Positions 55,291 to 64,000 of a stretch of 64,000 bases of DNA are shown here, in pieces. The position numbers and the translations under genes are program-made. The notes under the pieces are model-generated. The model saw only the letters and a list, made by a program, of their open reading frames with translations. It searched no databases and was not told the DNA's origin. Origin of the DNA: Trichobilharzia szidati (Eukaryota; Platyhelminthes; Trematoda; Strigeidida; Schistosomatidae); assembly GCA_944472155.2 (NCBI GenBank), contig OX235277.1, forward strand, positions 13,650,804 through 13,714,803, written 5' to 3'. Each line of letters opens with the position of its first letter. The stretch's first letter is position 1.

Positions 55291-57379
55291 CTACCCAAGA
55301 ATTCGATTAGGACGAAGGAGATTGATGTGAATTATTTGTTACAAAATTTCGAAACTTTTATTAAAAAACAAGTTTTAATATGTTTTCGAAGCTAGAATAG
55401 AAACGGTTGCAGTATGAAGCTAAATGGCTCACTCTGCTTTAAGTTATGTTTTTAAAAACTTCTCAAACATTAAAAAATGCTGTACAATAATCCTGAATAT
55501 TTGCGAAACAGCATGAAGCACATTTGAAGACATATTTTTTGTTTCAATGTCTTTTAATCTGAAAACCCACTAGTAAGAAGTCTTACTAATATTTTTTTCG
55601 AAATTCCTGATGCCAAGGATAAATGCGTTGCCAGTTCGTGGTCTCATTCACTTCCACTAGTCACTCTGAAAGTGGAGTGTCACCAGCGTTCACCGGAGTT
55701 GTGCAGTAACAGTAACTTCAGTTAAGAAAGTTTAAAAAATATTTCTTAAGGCTGCGATTCATAAGTAATGTTAGATTTATAAGAGAAATTTGTTGATTAA
55801 CAGCCTTAAAGCCTTATTTGGTCTGTGCTACTACTACCACTATTACTATTACTATCCGTTTTGTAAGTAATATACAAATTGAGTATTCTGGAAGAAAGGT
55901 CAATTGCGAAGCGGTGGAGGAGTCAAATAGACCCTGCATAAAGCTGTGTGCAGGTCACGAAACGGGATAGAAAAGAGGCAGAATACTAACAAGCTAAAGT
56001 TTCACTGTGTGTCAGTTTTTATTCTGACATCATTGTAAATCAATTCTGATATCAAATATCACTGTATTCTGTGGTTACCGCTGCATGAAGATGAAATACC
56101 TCGTAACATCATGTTTAAGTACAGATGGCGGTAGTCATTGTGATGTTCATTTTCACTCCATCTTATCGATTTATATGAATGTGGTGTCTGTATACAAAAC
56201 CCTTTTTATCTAGTATGGTTGGTTTCAAATAAAGATACTACAATTATTGTGAAGAGACAAATGAGAATAATTGAAAAGGCGCAATCTACAATAAAATGTA
56301 ACAACCAGAATACAAGACAGAACTTGAATTGACTGATTCATTGAGGACATTAATGATGTCAACCTATGAAAGTATGTCAAATCAATAAACTTATTCCATT
56401 TAATGCCCTTGAAAACCGACTGAATATAGGAATAGATTGTATATTCAAATGAAAGCGTCTTAAATGAATGTATGTAGGCTATTGTAGTCATTATTCACAG
56501 GTGGTTACCATAATCTAAACTCCTGTATAAAGAAGTAAATATTCTTAGTCTGACCTGCTGTTTATGAATTTATGCATACATAAAGTCAACTCCACAACGT
56601 TTTCCTTGCGGAATGATATCCATGAAAAAATACACCCGGTAGGAATCATGTAGCTTAAGAGTGAATTCTGATGCATTCTATATTGGTTACGTGTTCAATG
56701 ATTCAAATTCTTATTTTCACCATTCTCTCGGGAAGCCCAACTGACCATCACAGTGTCTTTGGGAATATGATTAGCTTTTTTGTTCACCAATAGGTTATAA
56801 AGCAGATTACTTTCTTTGCTATCTTATTAATGTAATGCATGACCCGTGTGAAATACTTCGTTTAATAGATTTCTGAAGATTAGCCACCTTGGAATTCTCG
56901 CCAAGAATTCATAACTCTAAACAAATATTCTATATTTATATGTAGCACTTTGATTGAAAATTAATTAGTCGTCTTGTGGAATTATCTCTTTCGTCTGCTT
57001 CCGAAGCATGCGAAAACCAAAAGAGAGCGTTGTTTGTCTTCAGAACTATCCGTACTTGTATAAAAATTGGTGGTAAACATCGTTTACACACAGACACATA
57101 GTCAGCGGTTGCACTTAAAGGATTTATACGAAATGAACTTTGAAATTTAAATACGAAATTGAAGTAAAGCGAATTCAAGTGATTGCCTGCACGGATTTGA
57201 TTGGTTTCGTGCATTCATCATGAAGTGATTAAATTTTGGATATCAATCTGTTGCGCACTAGTGTAGGGTACAAATACTCGCCGATGACATTCACTGCTGC
57301 TCGCGCCATATAACAGCCGTAAATCCACTTGGTGATAAGATATTATGCTTCTTTTACAACAGAATGGTCATGTACGTCG
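55291..57379. other. No gene; short (ACT)n-like run
   Basis: Two kilobases of AT-rich sequence. 55829-55855 is an imperfect ACT/ATT trinucleotide run. No supported exon. Confidence 0.4.
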
Positions 57380-57570
57380 GTGAAACAGTGGTTAGGACTC
57401 TCGCCGAACATGCACATGGTCTGGGGTTCGATTTCCTGCCGACAGACAGCTGATATCAGTGGTCGGCCTGCAAAATTTGGGATACCGAAATCACTTGCTT
57501 AAAATTTCATACTTGTACCGAAAATACAGTGTGGAATCAAGCTGTAAAAAGAAGTAATAAAACGTAATTA
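57380..57570 (+). mobile_element. tRNA-derived SINE, copy 3
   Basis: Plus-strand copy with the A-box-like GTGAAACAGTGGTTAGGACT, B box GGGTTCGATTTCC, GTGGTCGGCCTGC body and tail TTGCTTAAAATTTCATACTT...GTGTGGAATCAAGCTGTAAA. It is the most complete of the three copies. The tail again resembles the LINE 3' end. A short A-rich run ends the copy. Confidence 0.8.
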
Positions 57571-57839
57571 GTTTGCAAAACCCTATCTCAAAATTTAACT
57601 ACTGGTAACCCAATATCTACGAAAAATTCATCCAAAGTTATATCCAAAATCAAAGGCAGCCTCCTGAATACGTTATGTGCATGTGTTCTTTGCATTGCTC
57701 CGGCGTTCTTCATAAGCATGGAAAGCCTTGATTCAAATTTTTTCTTTCCCCAGTCATGCGCATTCCAAGGGTGATAACATTGCGGGAATAGCCGACGGGA
57801 GATTGAATACCTCACTAGTGGGAGAGCCTAACCTGCAGT
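57571..57839. other. No gene recognised
   Basis: Short spacer between the SINE and a Penelope copy. Confidence 0.4.
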
Positions 57840-58811
57840 TATATTAGTTTTCGTATTTCGGAAAACATGCTCTTCGGTGCAATGAAAAAGTCGGCAGATA
57901 ACCTTCTCATGGTAACTCTGACTGTGTATACAAATTTAGATTTGTCTGCGACAGCAGTCAAATCGGAAGAATAAAAAGAATGGCGCACTCCTTATTTTCT
58001 GACCATCAATATACAAGAATGTTCTGTTTTTCCAAAGGATGTTTAACAAACACTTCAAATGCCGAACTTCTTGGAATATTTAATGGTTCTCACCCATCTT
58101 TACTTTTCACGGTCGAAGAAGATTCGAATTCCTCATTTCACTTCCTTGATGTTAAGGTAGATAGAAGAGATAATGGCACGCTGTTAGGGCCGATTTACCG
58201 AAAGCCACATTCACTGGGCAGTACACTAACTTCAACAGTTGGGTACCTTTAGGGAGAAAGATAAATCTTATTCATTCCTTATGCTCCAGAATTCGTAAAA
58301 TCTGCTCTCCTTAAAAATGGTTATCCCAGAAAGGTTAATCGAACATAACATCAAGAAATAATCCGCCTGTGGACAAATTACATTGCCAAAGAAAAGACTG
58401 TTTATTAGTTTGCCACTCAAAAGTGACACCATTTCGGAATTGATTAAAAATCGTTTATCTAAATGTATTAAACGTAGTCTTCCTACAGCTGACTTGCAGC
58501 TAGTTTTTACCAGCCAATATATGATTAGACAATGCGTCAAGGATAGATTAGCGCTTTTGTCCACATCTATGTGTATTTATTCTTTTACCGGCTCTTGTGG
58601 AGCTGTTTATATTGGACGTGGTAAGCGTAATCTCCGAAAACGTGTAGCTGAACACTTTCCAGCCTGGTTAATGAAACGCGAACGTAGAACTGCGAAGTCG
58701 TCTATCTGTGATAACCTGTTAGAGTCAGGTCATTTAGTCCAACGTGATTCATCTTTCAAAGTTATCTACATGGCAAAAACGAATCGATCCGTTATCTTCC
58801 CTCTCACTTGA
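57840..58811 (+). pseudogene. Penelope-like element: RT thumb plus GIY-YIG endonuclease (family C)
   Basis: On the plus strand 57980-58249 encodes the end of the RT: LLGIFNGSHPSLLFTVEEDS, then FHFLDVKVDRRDNGTLLGP and IYRKPH, the standard Penelope post-catalytic blocks. A stop near 58250 and a frame change follow; LKNGYPRKV near 58310 continues the connection. From 58383 a 142-codon frame carries the nuclease: LQLVFTSQYMIRQCVKD, CIYSFTGSCGAVYIGRGKR, KRVAEHFPAWL, SICDNLLESGH. The YIG half-motif and Arg/Glu/His residues are recognisable. It differs from families A and B. The RT palm is missing. Confidence 0.82.
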
Positions 58812-59271
58812 AATGACATTCTTTTGTTTTAGTTAGGGTTTGAATATTCAAAATAATTAAACCTCACTGTATGTTATCTTAACATCGTAGGCCACTGAGA
58901 CGAGGCGAATGTTTCGTTCACTACGTGTGACTTGAACGCACAGATAAATACGATGCGGGAAATGAATCAATGCTCAGTCGAACAGCGTGAATTCATAACA
59001 GAATAATTTTGTTTCATATAACCTCGATAACACTAAAAACACTCAGTAAGCAATGCTATGTCATTGTAAGCTGCATGAAGTATTGTTACGGTGTCATTAC
59101 AAAGATGGGAAGTGAATTTGAACCATAAACACAAAATCTTGAATAAGTGTGATACAAATGCTGTAAGCACACAGCTTCTCTAGACAAATGACTTCTCATT
59201 GGCTAGCATCCAGTCGGAATCAAGGTAAAGATATTGCATTATTGTCCAGTATTTCGTGTTTATCATTTCAG
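58812..59271. other. Probable Penelope 3' flank, then spacer
   Basis: 58885-58940 (GGCCACTGAGACGAGGCGAA, TGTTTCGTTCAC) is less AT-rich and may be 3' UTR of the element upstream. No gene is seen. Confidence 0.35.
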
Positions 59272-59373
59272 ACATCTCACAAAAGTCCGTTTTATCAATC
59301 AAGTCGCATACATAATTCAGTAGAGATATATGCTATAAAATGGATGAGTTGTGAAATAATGGGAGTTTCATGA
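59272..59373 (+). CDS. Candidate terminal exon
   Basis: The acceptor TTTCGTGTTTATCATTTCAG ends at 59271. In frame 0 it encodes TSHKSPFYQSSRIHNSVEIY and AIKWMSCEIMGVS, then TGA at 59371. It is open from the exact splice point for 33 codons. No family is recognised. A chance frame is possible. Confidence 0.3.
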   Translation, partial: TSHKSPFYQSSRIHNSVEIYAIKWMSCEIMGVS

Positions 59374-60390
59374 TGTATCAGTTAAAGCATGATAGATAGT
59401 ATAACTGTTCTTATTCCAAAGCAGACTGTCGAGTTCTTAACATTTGTATACATTTGATAGTCTAGACAAAAGTCTTAAGGCGAATGACCAAGTCTGGTAG
59501 TTGCAGAAATGTCTTATCAAATATTTTGTTTAAAAACGTTTACATTGCTTTATCATTTAGAAATACGCTGAATCTCGTATGATTTTAAGTTTAACGAGGT
59601 CGGTGAACATATATGGATAATCCATGATAGCTTATTTGGTTTATCAGTTAGACCGATGCATTGAAAAGTGATGACTTGTATAATCAATGAAAAAGCAATA
59701 AAGAACAGACTGTATCACAGAAAATCCAAACTTGGACATCTTGCATGACTGGTGAGTTGCAATACCAACCAATTCGACAACGAGAGAATTTCTTACAGAA
59801 ATAATGAATGCATGCGTTCTTATATGCATTAGCATGTCAACACAAGCAGTGCTTTGACTATACATATATAGACACTAGCTTGTGTTCATCAATAAACTGT
59901 GAACACAGTCAAGCCTTATTTTCACTAATTGCATGGGTCAAATTGACATTTCGACAATATTCATTACTCATTACTTAGGAAAAACAGAAGTGTGAAACTG
60001 ACGCAACTGAGGGAGGAAAAGTAATCACATCTGGGGAGAATTTGTCAGGACTTATGAAGAAGAAGACCTAGTGAAACTCCATTTCCATGGTTATGTAAAA
60101 GTAAATATAAACGATTATGCTGTCAGCCTAATCAGAACACAAGTGCAATTATTAAGGTATTTAGACATTGATACTACTCATTTTCTGTATACAACTGGTG
60201 GATAGTACTTGATTATAATAACTTTGGAGAAGTGTAGTAACTTTGATTTCGTTTTTTTACATTGTATTGAAAGACTTGCAGACTTCGATGAGAAATAATG
60301 TGTATTCACGATTGAGTTGTCTTGTTAATTCAATGCGACGCTGCTTCTCTTTTGAATAAAAGGCGAATGAAGACTTCTTTTTTTCTACAG
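59374..60390. other. No gene recognised
   Basis: AT-rich spacer ending in a very pyrimidine-rich acceptor (CTTCTTTTTTTCTACAG). Confidence 0.4.
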
Positions 60391-60421
60391 GTGGACCTTT
60401 GATTTCATATCAGTGTTTCGG
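60391..60421 (+). CDS. Candidate 31-bp exon
   Basis: Excellent acceptor at 60390, donor CGG/GTGAAA after 60421. Two frames are open across it (GPLISYQCF or WTFDFISVFR), so the reading frame cannot be chosen. The exon is not divisible by three. No partner exon is assigned. Confidence 0.25.
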
Positions 60422-61215
60422 GTGAAATATCCTAGGAAATCCATTCTGTCTTAGACACTTATCAATTGAGTACAGTTTTTTTTATTATGGGTGAACACGT
60501 TGTTGTGGTTCTTCAGCAGAGTATCCTGAATGTTGCAATAAAGTCATTATTCGGCCTTAATGTCCTTCCGGTGGATGAATTCTTCGAATCTTCAATCATT
60601 TCTCCTTCTCATCTTGAGATCTAGGGAACTGAACTTTTTTAGTTTTCATTCCCCTTGATTAACTTACAGCCAGGCAGGATATGGTTGAAATAGTCGATTA
60701 ATTCACAAGCGTGAGTGATGTTATTTTAGACAACAAAGCTAATATCAGCGTATTCAGGATGACTGGTTTCTTCATCGATTGGAAAAATCAGTGTTGTCGA
60801 CCGAGATACGATGTAAACCATTTGACATAGGGCTCGTGATTAGATATAAACTGAATGTGTTGTGCTCAACGAAGCAGTAGTCATTCAATTTCAGTTTCTA
60901 TTAATCGTAGCAGATGCGTTTGTTGAGAAATAAAGCAAGTTGTTCGCACCAACGATATACTTATAAATAAAGTCAATACGACGATCTTATTTCATATGTT
61001 GACAAAATCTACTTCACTGGAAAGTTGAAATGTAGCTTCAAAGTATAGACTGTGGTTTTGCTTCGAATCGGGACTAATAAATTGAATAATCGCTAACCAT
61101 TTTGATGTGAAAGGTTTTTAAGGCTTTCACATAAAGTAATGTACACAAAGACTGAGGGAGATCAATTTCGCTCTTCTATTGAAATTTCATTCTTCTCTAA
61201 ATGTTCCACCTCCAG
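60422..61215. other. No gene recognised
   Basis: AT-rich spacer with an acceptor (TGTTCCACCTCCAG) at its end. Confidence 0.4.
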
Positions 61216-61330
61216 GTGATTTCTTTTATCAAACAACGTGTACTGGCAAAATCCTAATGATAAATGCCGTCACAATATCATTCACCGTCATCGCCATTTC
61301 AAGATACATGTCTGTGAGCACAAATATCAG
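61216..61330 (+). CDS. Candidate exon with hydrophobic segment
   Basis: After the acceptor at 61215 the frame (one base carried in) reads DFFYQTTCTGKILMINAVTI, then SFTVIAISRYMSVSTN, to the donor CAG/GTATTC at 61330. It is open throughout, and an internal ATG at 61257 would give a signal-peptide-like start. The AISRYMSV block resembles the helix 3 end (A-I-D-R-Y-x-x-V) of class A GPCRs, with Ser for Asp, but the Cys expected 25 residues before the Arg is at about 20. A 41-base intron to 61371 and a 27-base stretch (61372-61398) with a stop in frame could follow. Unspliced, the frame runs on to 61460. Confidence 0.32.
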
Positions 61331-61620
61331 GTATTCAACACTCGTTATCTTTTTGTGCACTACATTTATAGCAAATACCAGTTTCCTACCTATTAAAGGT
61401 GAAGTTAAACTAAAAGCACCGCTAACTAACTACCAAAGGAGTGCGACCGCGCACCACTGATTTTGAAATGCTCGCTGAGCAAGTTAGCGAAATCTGGCAA
61501 AAAATGCTGTCATCAACCATAAAGTATGCTAGTAGAAGTGTTATGCAAATTAAATGGGATATCTGAACAGTTTCAGCTTTAGTTTGTGAAAGATTAAGTT
61601 ACGTTTTGAGTCAAGGACAT
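61331..61620. other. Intron-like and spacer
   Basis: Contains the candidate 41-base intron, the 27-base candidate exon 61372-61398 (donor AAG/GTGAAG), and AT-rich DNA. Confidence 0.3.
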
Positions 61621-61725
61621 CTTAGGGTTAGGTTAACCTAATAAGGGCGATATTAGGGTTGGTTCGAGTTAGATTACAGTTAGGGTTAGGTTCAGAAAAG
61701 ATAACGGTTATTGTAAGGGTTAGAA
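61621..61725 (+). repeat. Degenerate TTAGGG-like interstitial array
   Basis: CTTAGGGTTAGGTTAACCTA, then ATTAGGGTTGG, ACAGTTAGGGTTAGG and GTAAGGGTTAG occur within 105 bases. Schistosome telomeres are TTAGGG repeats. This array is short, interrupted and internal, so it is an interstitial telomere-like sequence rather than a chromosome end. Confidence 0.7.
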
Positions 61726-61806
61726 GACCTGTATAATTACATGCGTAGAATGTGATTAAATTTCTCTGTTGACATAAAAATAGAGCTTGTGCACTGTGGT
61801 TGCGGT

Positions 61807-61975
61807 AGAGTATAACTCCAATGTGAGCAAAATTTATTTTGATAAATTCTCACGGTGTTATATAGTAATATTTACAGATGAAGTTTCGAGCATCATTTAT
61901 TGCTCAGTAAATATTACTGCACTACACTATGTGATTTTATCAAAATAAATTTTACCCACAATGGAATTATACTCT
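61807..61975. repeat. 68-bp imperfect inverted repeat (fold-back)
   Basis: 61807-61874 and 61908-61975 are imperfect reverse complements (AGAGTATAACTCCA against TGGAATTATACTCT; CAAAATTTATTTTGATAAA against TTTATCAAAATAAATTTT) around a 33-base centre. It may be a small fold-back or MITE-like element; no target duplication is evident. Confidence 0.7.
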
Positions 61976-63110
61976 GCTAATACTCCAACCTAAAACTGAA
62001 AGCTATTTCTATCACATGTGAGAGAATGGTATCCTCTGTACCACTGTTATACAGTTTTTGTGCAATTTTTTCATAAATATATATGTATTTCATACACGAA
62101 AATGCCTTCTTCAGGTGACTAGTGCACCTTAGGTCATTCGCTGATTATTAGTTAGTGGTGCTTAAGGTTTCACTTTGCCATAATAAAATACAAACACCAA
62201 TATAAAGTCTAATCGAAAGTAAAACACAAATATTGGAAACTGAAATTTTTATGCATCAAACTGTCATTTACGGAACGCAGTATGAATCATAGGAAGTTTG
62301 AAAACGTTGTATATAACAGTAGGTGGAAAAAGGCATTAAGGAATGAGTAGAAAAAAGCCTAACAAATAAACGCATAAGCTGAGTATGAGGACTAGTTGTA
62401 CACATAAAAACAATGTACCTGAAATTAACAAAATGTTCAGTATTACAACTGAGATATATACATTTATATATATCTATCAAAGTAATGAATATGAAGGAGG
62501 TTATATATGACATGATTTTATAAAATGCCTATTTCCCCTCTCAGATTCATCCAGCGTTCTTCAGAACGTACTTTTATCCTTCCATATAATATGCAGTAGG
62601 AAAATTTAAGCAAGAAATGTGCCAAAAGGATTCCTTATCACTTATTTAAATGACAAAAGAGCAATTTTGGATTATCAACGGCCTTCTAAGCTGTGTGCAG
62701 GGTAAACGATCACTAAACAAATGTGATCTTGATCTTAGCTGTTCACATGTTGTACGCCGCAACAGTTTTTCATTAATAGAAACTGATATCGCTAATTTAA
62801 GATAACAGAAACCACTGCGTTTAATAATTAAATCTTTCTGTCACTGGGCGTGTCTCGTTGTATTCGATTTGACAGTTCATTTCCACTTCTTTATATTCGA
62901 TAGTCTACTTCTGATCCGTTCTTGAGGCATACAGAAATACCACCATTTGATTAAAGAAATTGATCTGGAATAATGCTCTCAAATTTAAAGCATGCATTAG
63001 AACATGACAACATAGCTCAATCTACGTCAGTTCTTTATTTTGACTTTCAGTATTCCATTTAAATCAGACATTACCTGACTGAAAGACTAAGGATAAATTT
63101 GCTTGTTCAG
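61976..63110. other. No gene recognised; one possible 23-bp exon
   Basis: The acceptor CCTATTTCCCCTCTCAG at 62544 and a donor AAC/GTACTT after 62567 bracket 23 bases (IHPAFFR in one frame). Otherwise AT-rich. The stretch ends in the acceptor AAATTTGCTTGTTCAG. Confidence 0.35.
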
Positions 63111-63260
63111 CCTGTTATAAATCTTAAGTGTAAAGAATTTATTACCAAACTAGGCACTCTACACCGAACGTATTACTCAGATTTTTATGACAGAAAATGT
63201 TTGCACAACTACAGGAGCCGTAAACGTTTGTCGGTCAAACTTTGCTATGAGTCTTTACAG
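63111..63260 (+). CDS. Probable coding exon, 150 bp
   Basis: The acceptor TTTGCTTGTTCAG ends at 63110 and the donor CAG/GTGAGA follows 63260. Between them are exactly 50 codons open in frame 0: PVINLKCKEFITKLGTLHRT, then YYSDFYDRKCLHNYRSRKRL and SVKLCYESLQ. The residue mix is protein-like (basic, Tyr/Cys-rich). The next exon, after a 50-base intron, continues in the same frame. Small introns of this size are common in schistosome genes. The family is not recognised. Confidence 0.5.
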
Positions 63261-63310
63261 GTGAGACTTCCACATTTTGTAGTCCCACTCATGTAACTGA
63301 AATTGATCAG

Positions 63311-63505
63311 AAATTTGCCTTGCTGTCAGAAAAGGAAAGTAGACGGAAGTTTTCACAAAGAATTTTGCAAACATTTTCATACTATTTTAGCTGGTGTTCT
63401 CTGAGTATTGATGACTGGAGTCAACCAAGGTTTTTGACAGCTTACAATCATTTGCGTCACTCTTCACCTAAATTTACATTAACTTTATTATGTTCCGTTC
63501 ATTAA
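63311..63505 (+). CDS. Probable coding exon following a 50-bp intron
   Basis: The intron 63261-63310 (GTGAGA ... TTGATCAG) rejoins frame 0. The text KFALLSEKESRRKFSQRILQ, then TFSYYFSWCSLSIDDWSQPR and FLTAYNHLRH, runs to TAA at 63503-63505. Translation straight through the intron is not open in the upstream frame, so splicing is needed for continuity. The start KFALLSEKESRRKF is strongly charged and helical-looking. A second acceptor inside (ATACTATTTTAG, near 63390) allows alternatives. Confidence 0.42.
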   Translation, partial: KFALLSEKESRRKFSQRILQTFSYYFSWCSLSIDDWSQPRFLTAYNHLRHSSPKFTLTLLCSVH

Positions 63506-64000
63506 ACAAATTCAAACCCACCCAATTTTTCTAAAGTGAAAATGCGAAAATTTCTCAACACAATCATTTGATATAATTAAGGAATAATCATTTACTGAAA
63601 GAAAATCTTCTGGTTTTAAATAATCCTAAAGCTGATCAAGTTTTCAACTCCTCCGAAGAAAATGTATCGAAATAATAAGACATTATGATTAGGTAATAAG
63701 CTCAAAATTTAAAAACGCAAGGCTACTATTAGCCGAATCTTTAAAGGACACATTTCAGAAAACAAGTCTTGTATATTTAAATGTGAAAATAAAAGACACT
63801 CATCCTTCTTAAAAATATCAGACTGGAAAGTGACAGAATTCCTCAACAGTCGTACATATTTACTGCTCGCAAAGCCTTGCAGCCTGATATATTTCAGTTA
63901 CACCAATAAGCAATTTGCACTAAGTAAACAACTGTTCTGAACATCGCTATTTTTAATTCAATGTTAAATTCACTTACGGCCTTGCTCTTCTGTACAATTG
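63506..64000. other. No gene recognised
   Basis: AT-rich sequence to the end of the window. AATAAA at 63788 is the nearest clear poly(A)-like hexamer downstream of the preceding exon. Confidence 0.4.

Noticed and set aside
61257..61460. GPCR fragment based on AISRYMSV
   Set aside because: The spacing to the expected Cys is too short and no helix 4 Trp follows. Retained only as a candidate exon.
61621..61725. Chromosome end
   Set aside because: The TTAGGG-like units are few, degenerate and followed by more than 2 kb of ordinary sequence.
1..64000. CRISPR arrays, bacterial operons, riboswitches, rRNA genes
   Set aside because: No regularly spaced repeats, no compact gene clusters with ribosome-binding sites, and no rRNA-like conserved sequence. 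The window is eukaryotic nuclear DNA.

Overview
This is an AT-rich (roughly two thirds A+T by eye) eukaryotic nuclear window with no bacterial gene organisation, no rRNA and no free-standing tRNA gene. The mobile elements point to a blood fluke (Schistosomatidae: Schistosoma or Trichobilharzia type). They are Sm-alpha-type SINEs with decayed hammerhead ribozymes, RTE-clade (SR2-like) and CR1/Jockey-type LINEs, several Penelope-like elements with GIY-YIG endonuclease domains, and a BEL/Pao (Sinbad-like) LTR retrotransposon. The family assignments come from recognising protein motifs by eye; no search was run.

Layout. 0-7 kb: a tRNA-derived SINE, candidate small exons, and two 5'-truncated LINE copies on the minus strand. 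8-16 kb: an Sm-alpha SINE, a signal-peptide-like exon, a Penelope tail, an inverted pair of tRNA-like repeats, a 129-codon orphan ORF, a young BEL/Pao derivative (591-bp LTRs identical by eye, 5-bp target duplication), another SINE, and a Penelope tail bounded by 60-bp inverted repeats. 16.8-24.5 kb: RTE copies on both strands, a degraded Penelope RT plus endonuclease copy, a second Sm-alpha, and an unclassified repeat whose second copy was split by a LINE 3' end. 25-29 kb: the most gene-like stretch, with plus-strand exon candidates including a micro-exon-gene-like set (signal-peptide exon, 15-bp exon, and a terminal exon whose stop abuts AATAAA). 30-47 kb: mostly featureless intronic or intergenic DNA, with isolated exon candidates (best at 36.4 kb) and a 114-codon ORF. 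47-58.8 kb: RTE, LINE and Penelope remnants, a third SINE, and a second copy of an unclassified repeat. 59-64 kb: exon candidates, a TTAGGG-like interstitial array, a 68-bp fold-back, and a two-exon candidate with a 50-bp intron at the right end.

How the parts relate. The three tRNA-derived SINE copies share their 3' tail with the CR1/Jockey-type LINE copies in the same window, which suggests a SINE/LINE mobilisation pair. The BEL/Pao copy has lost most of gag-pol but has apparently identical LTRs, so it probably moved with proteins supplied in trans. Host genes are visible only as short exons in long introns. Each exon call rests on splice-site quality plus an open frame, so those entries are tentative.
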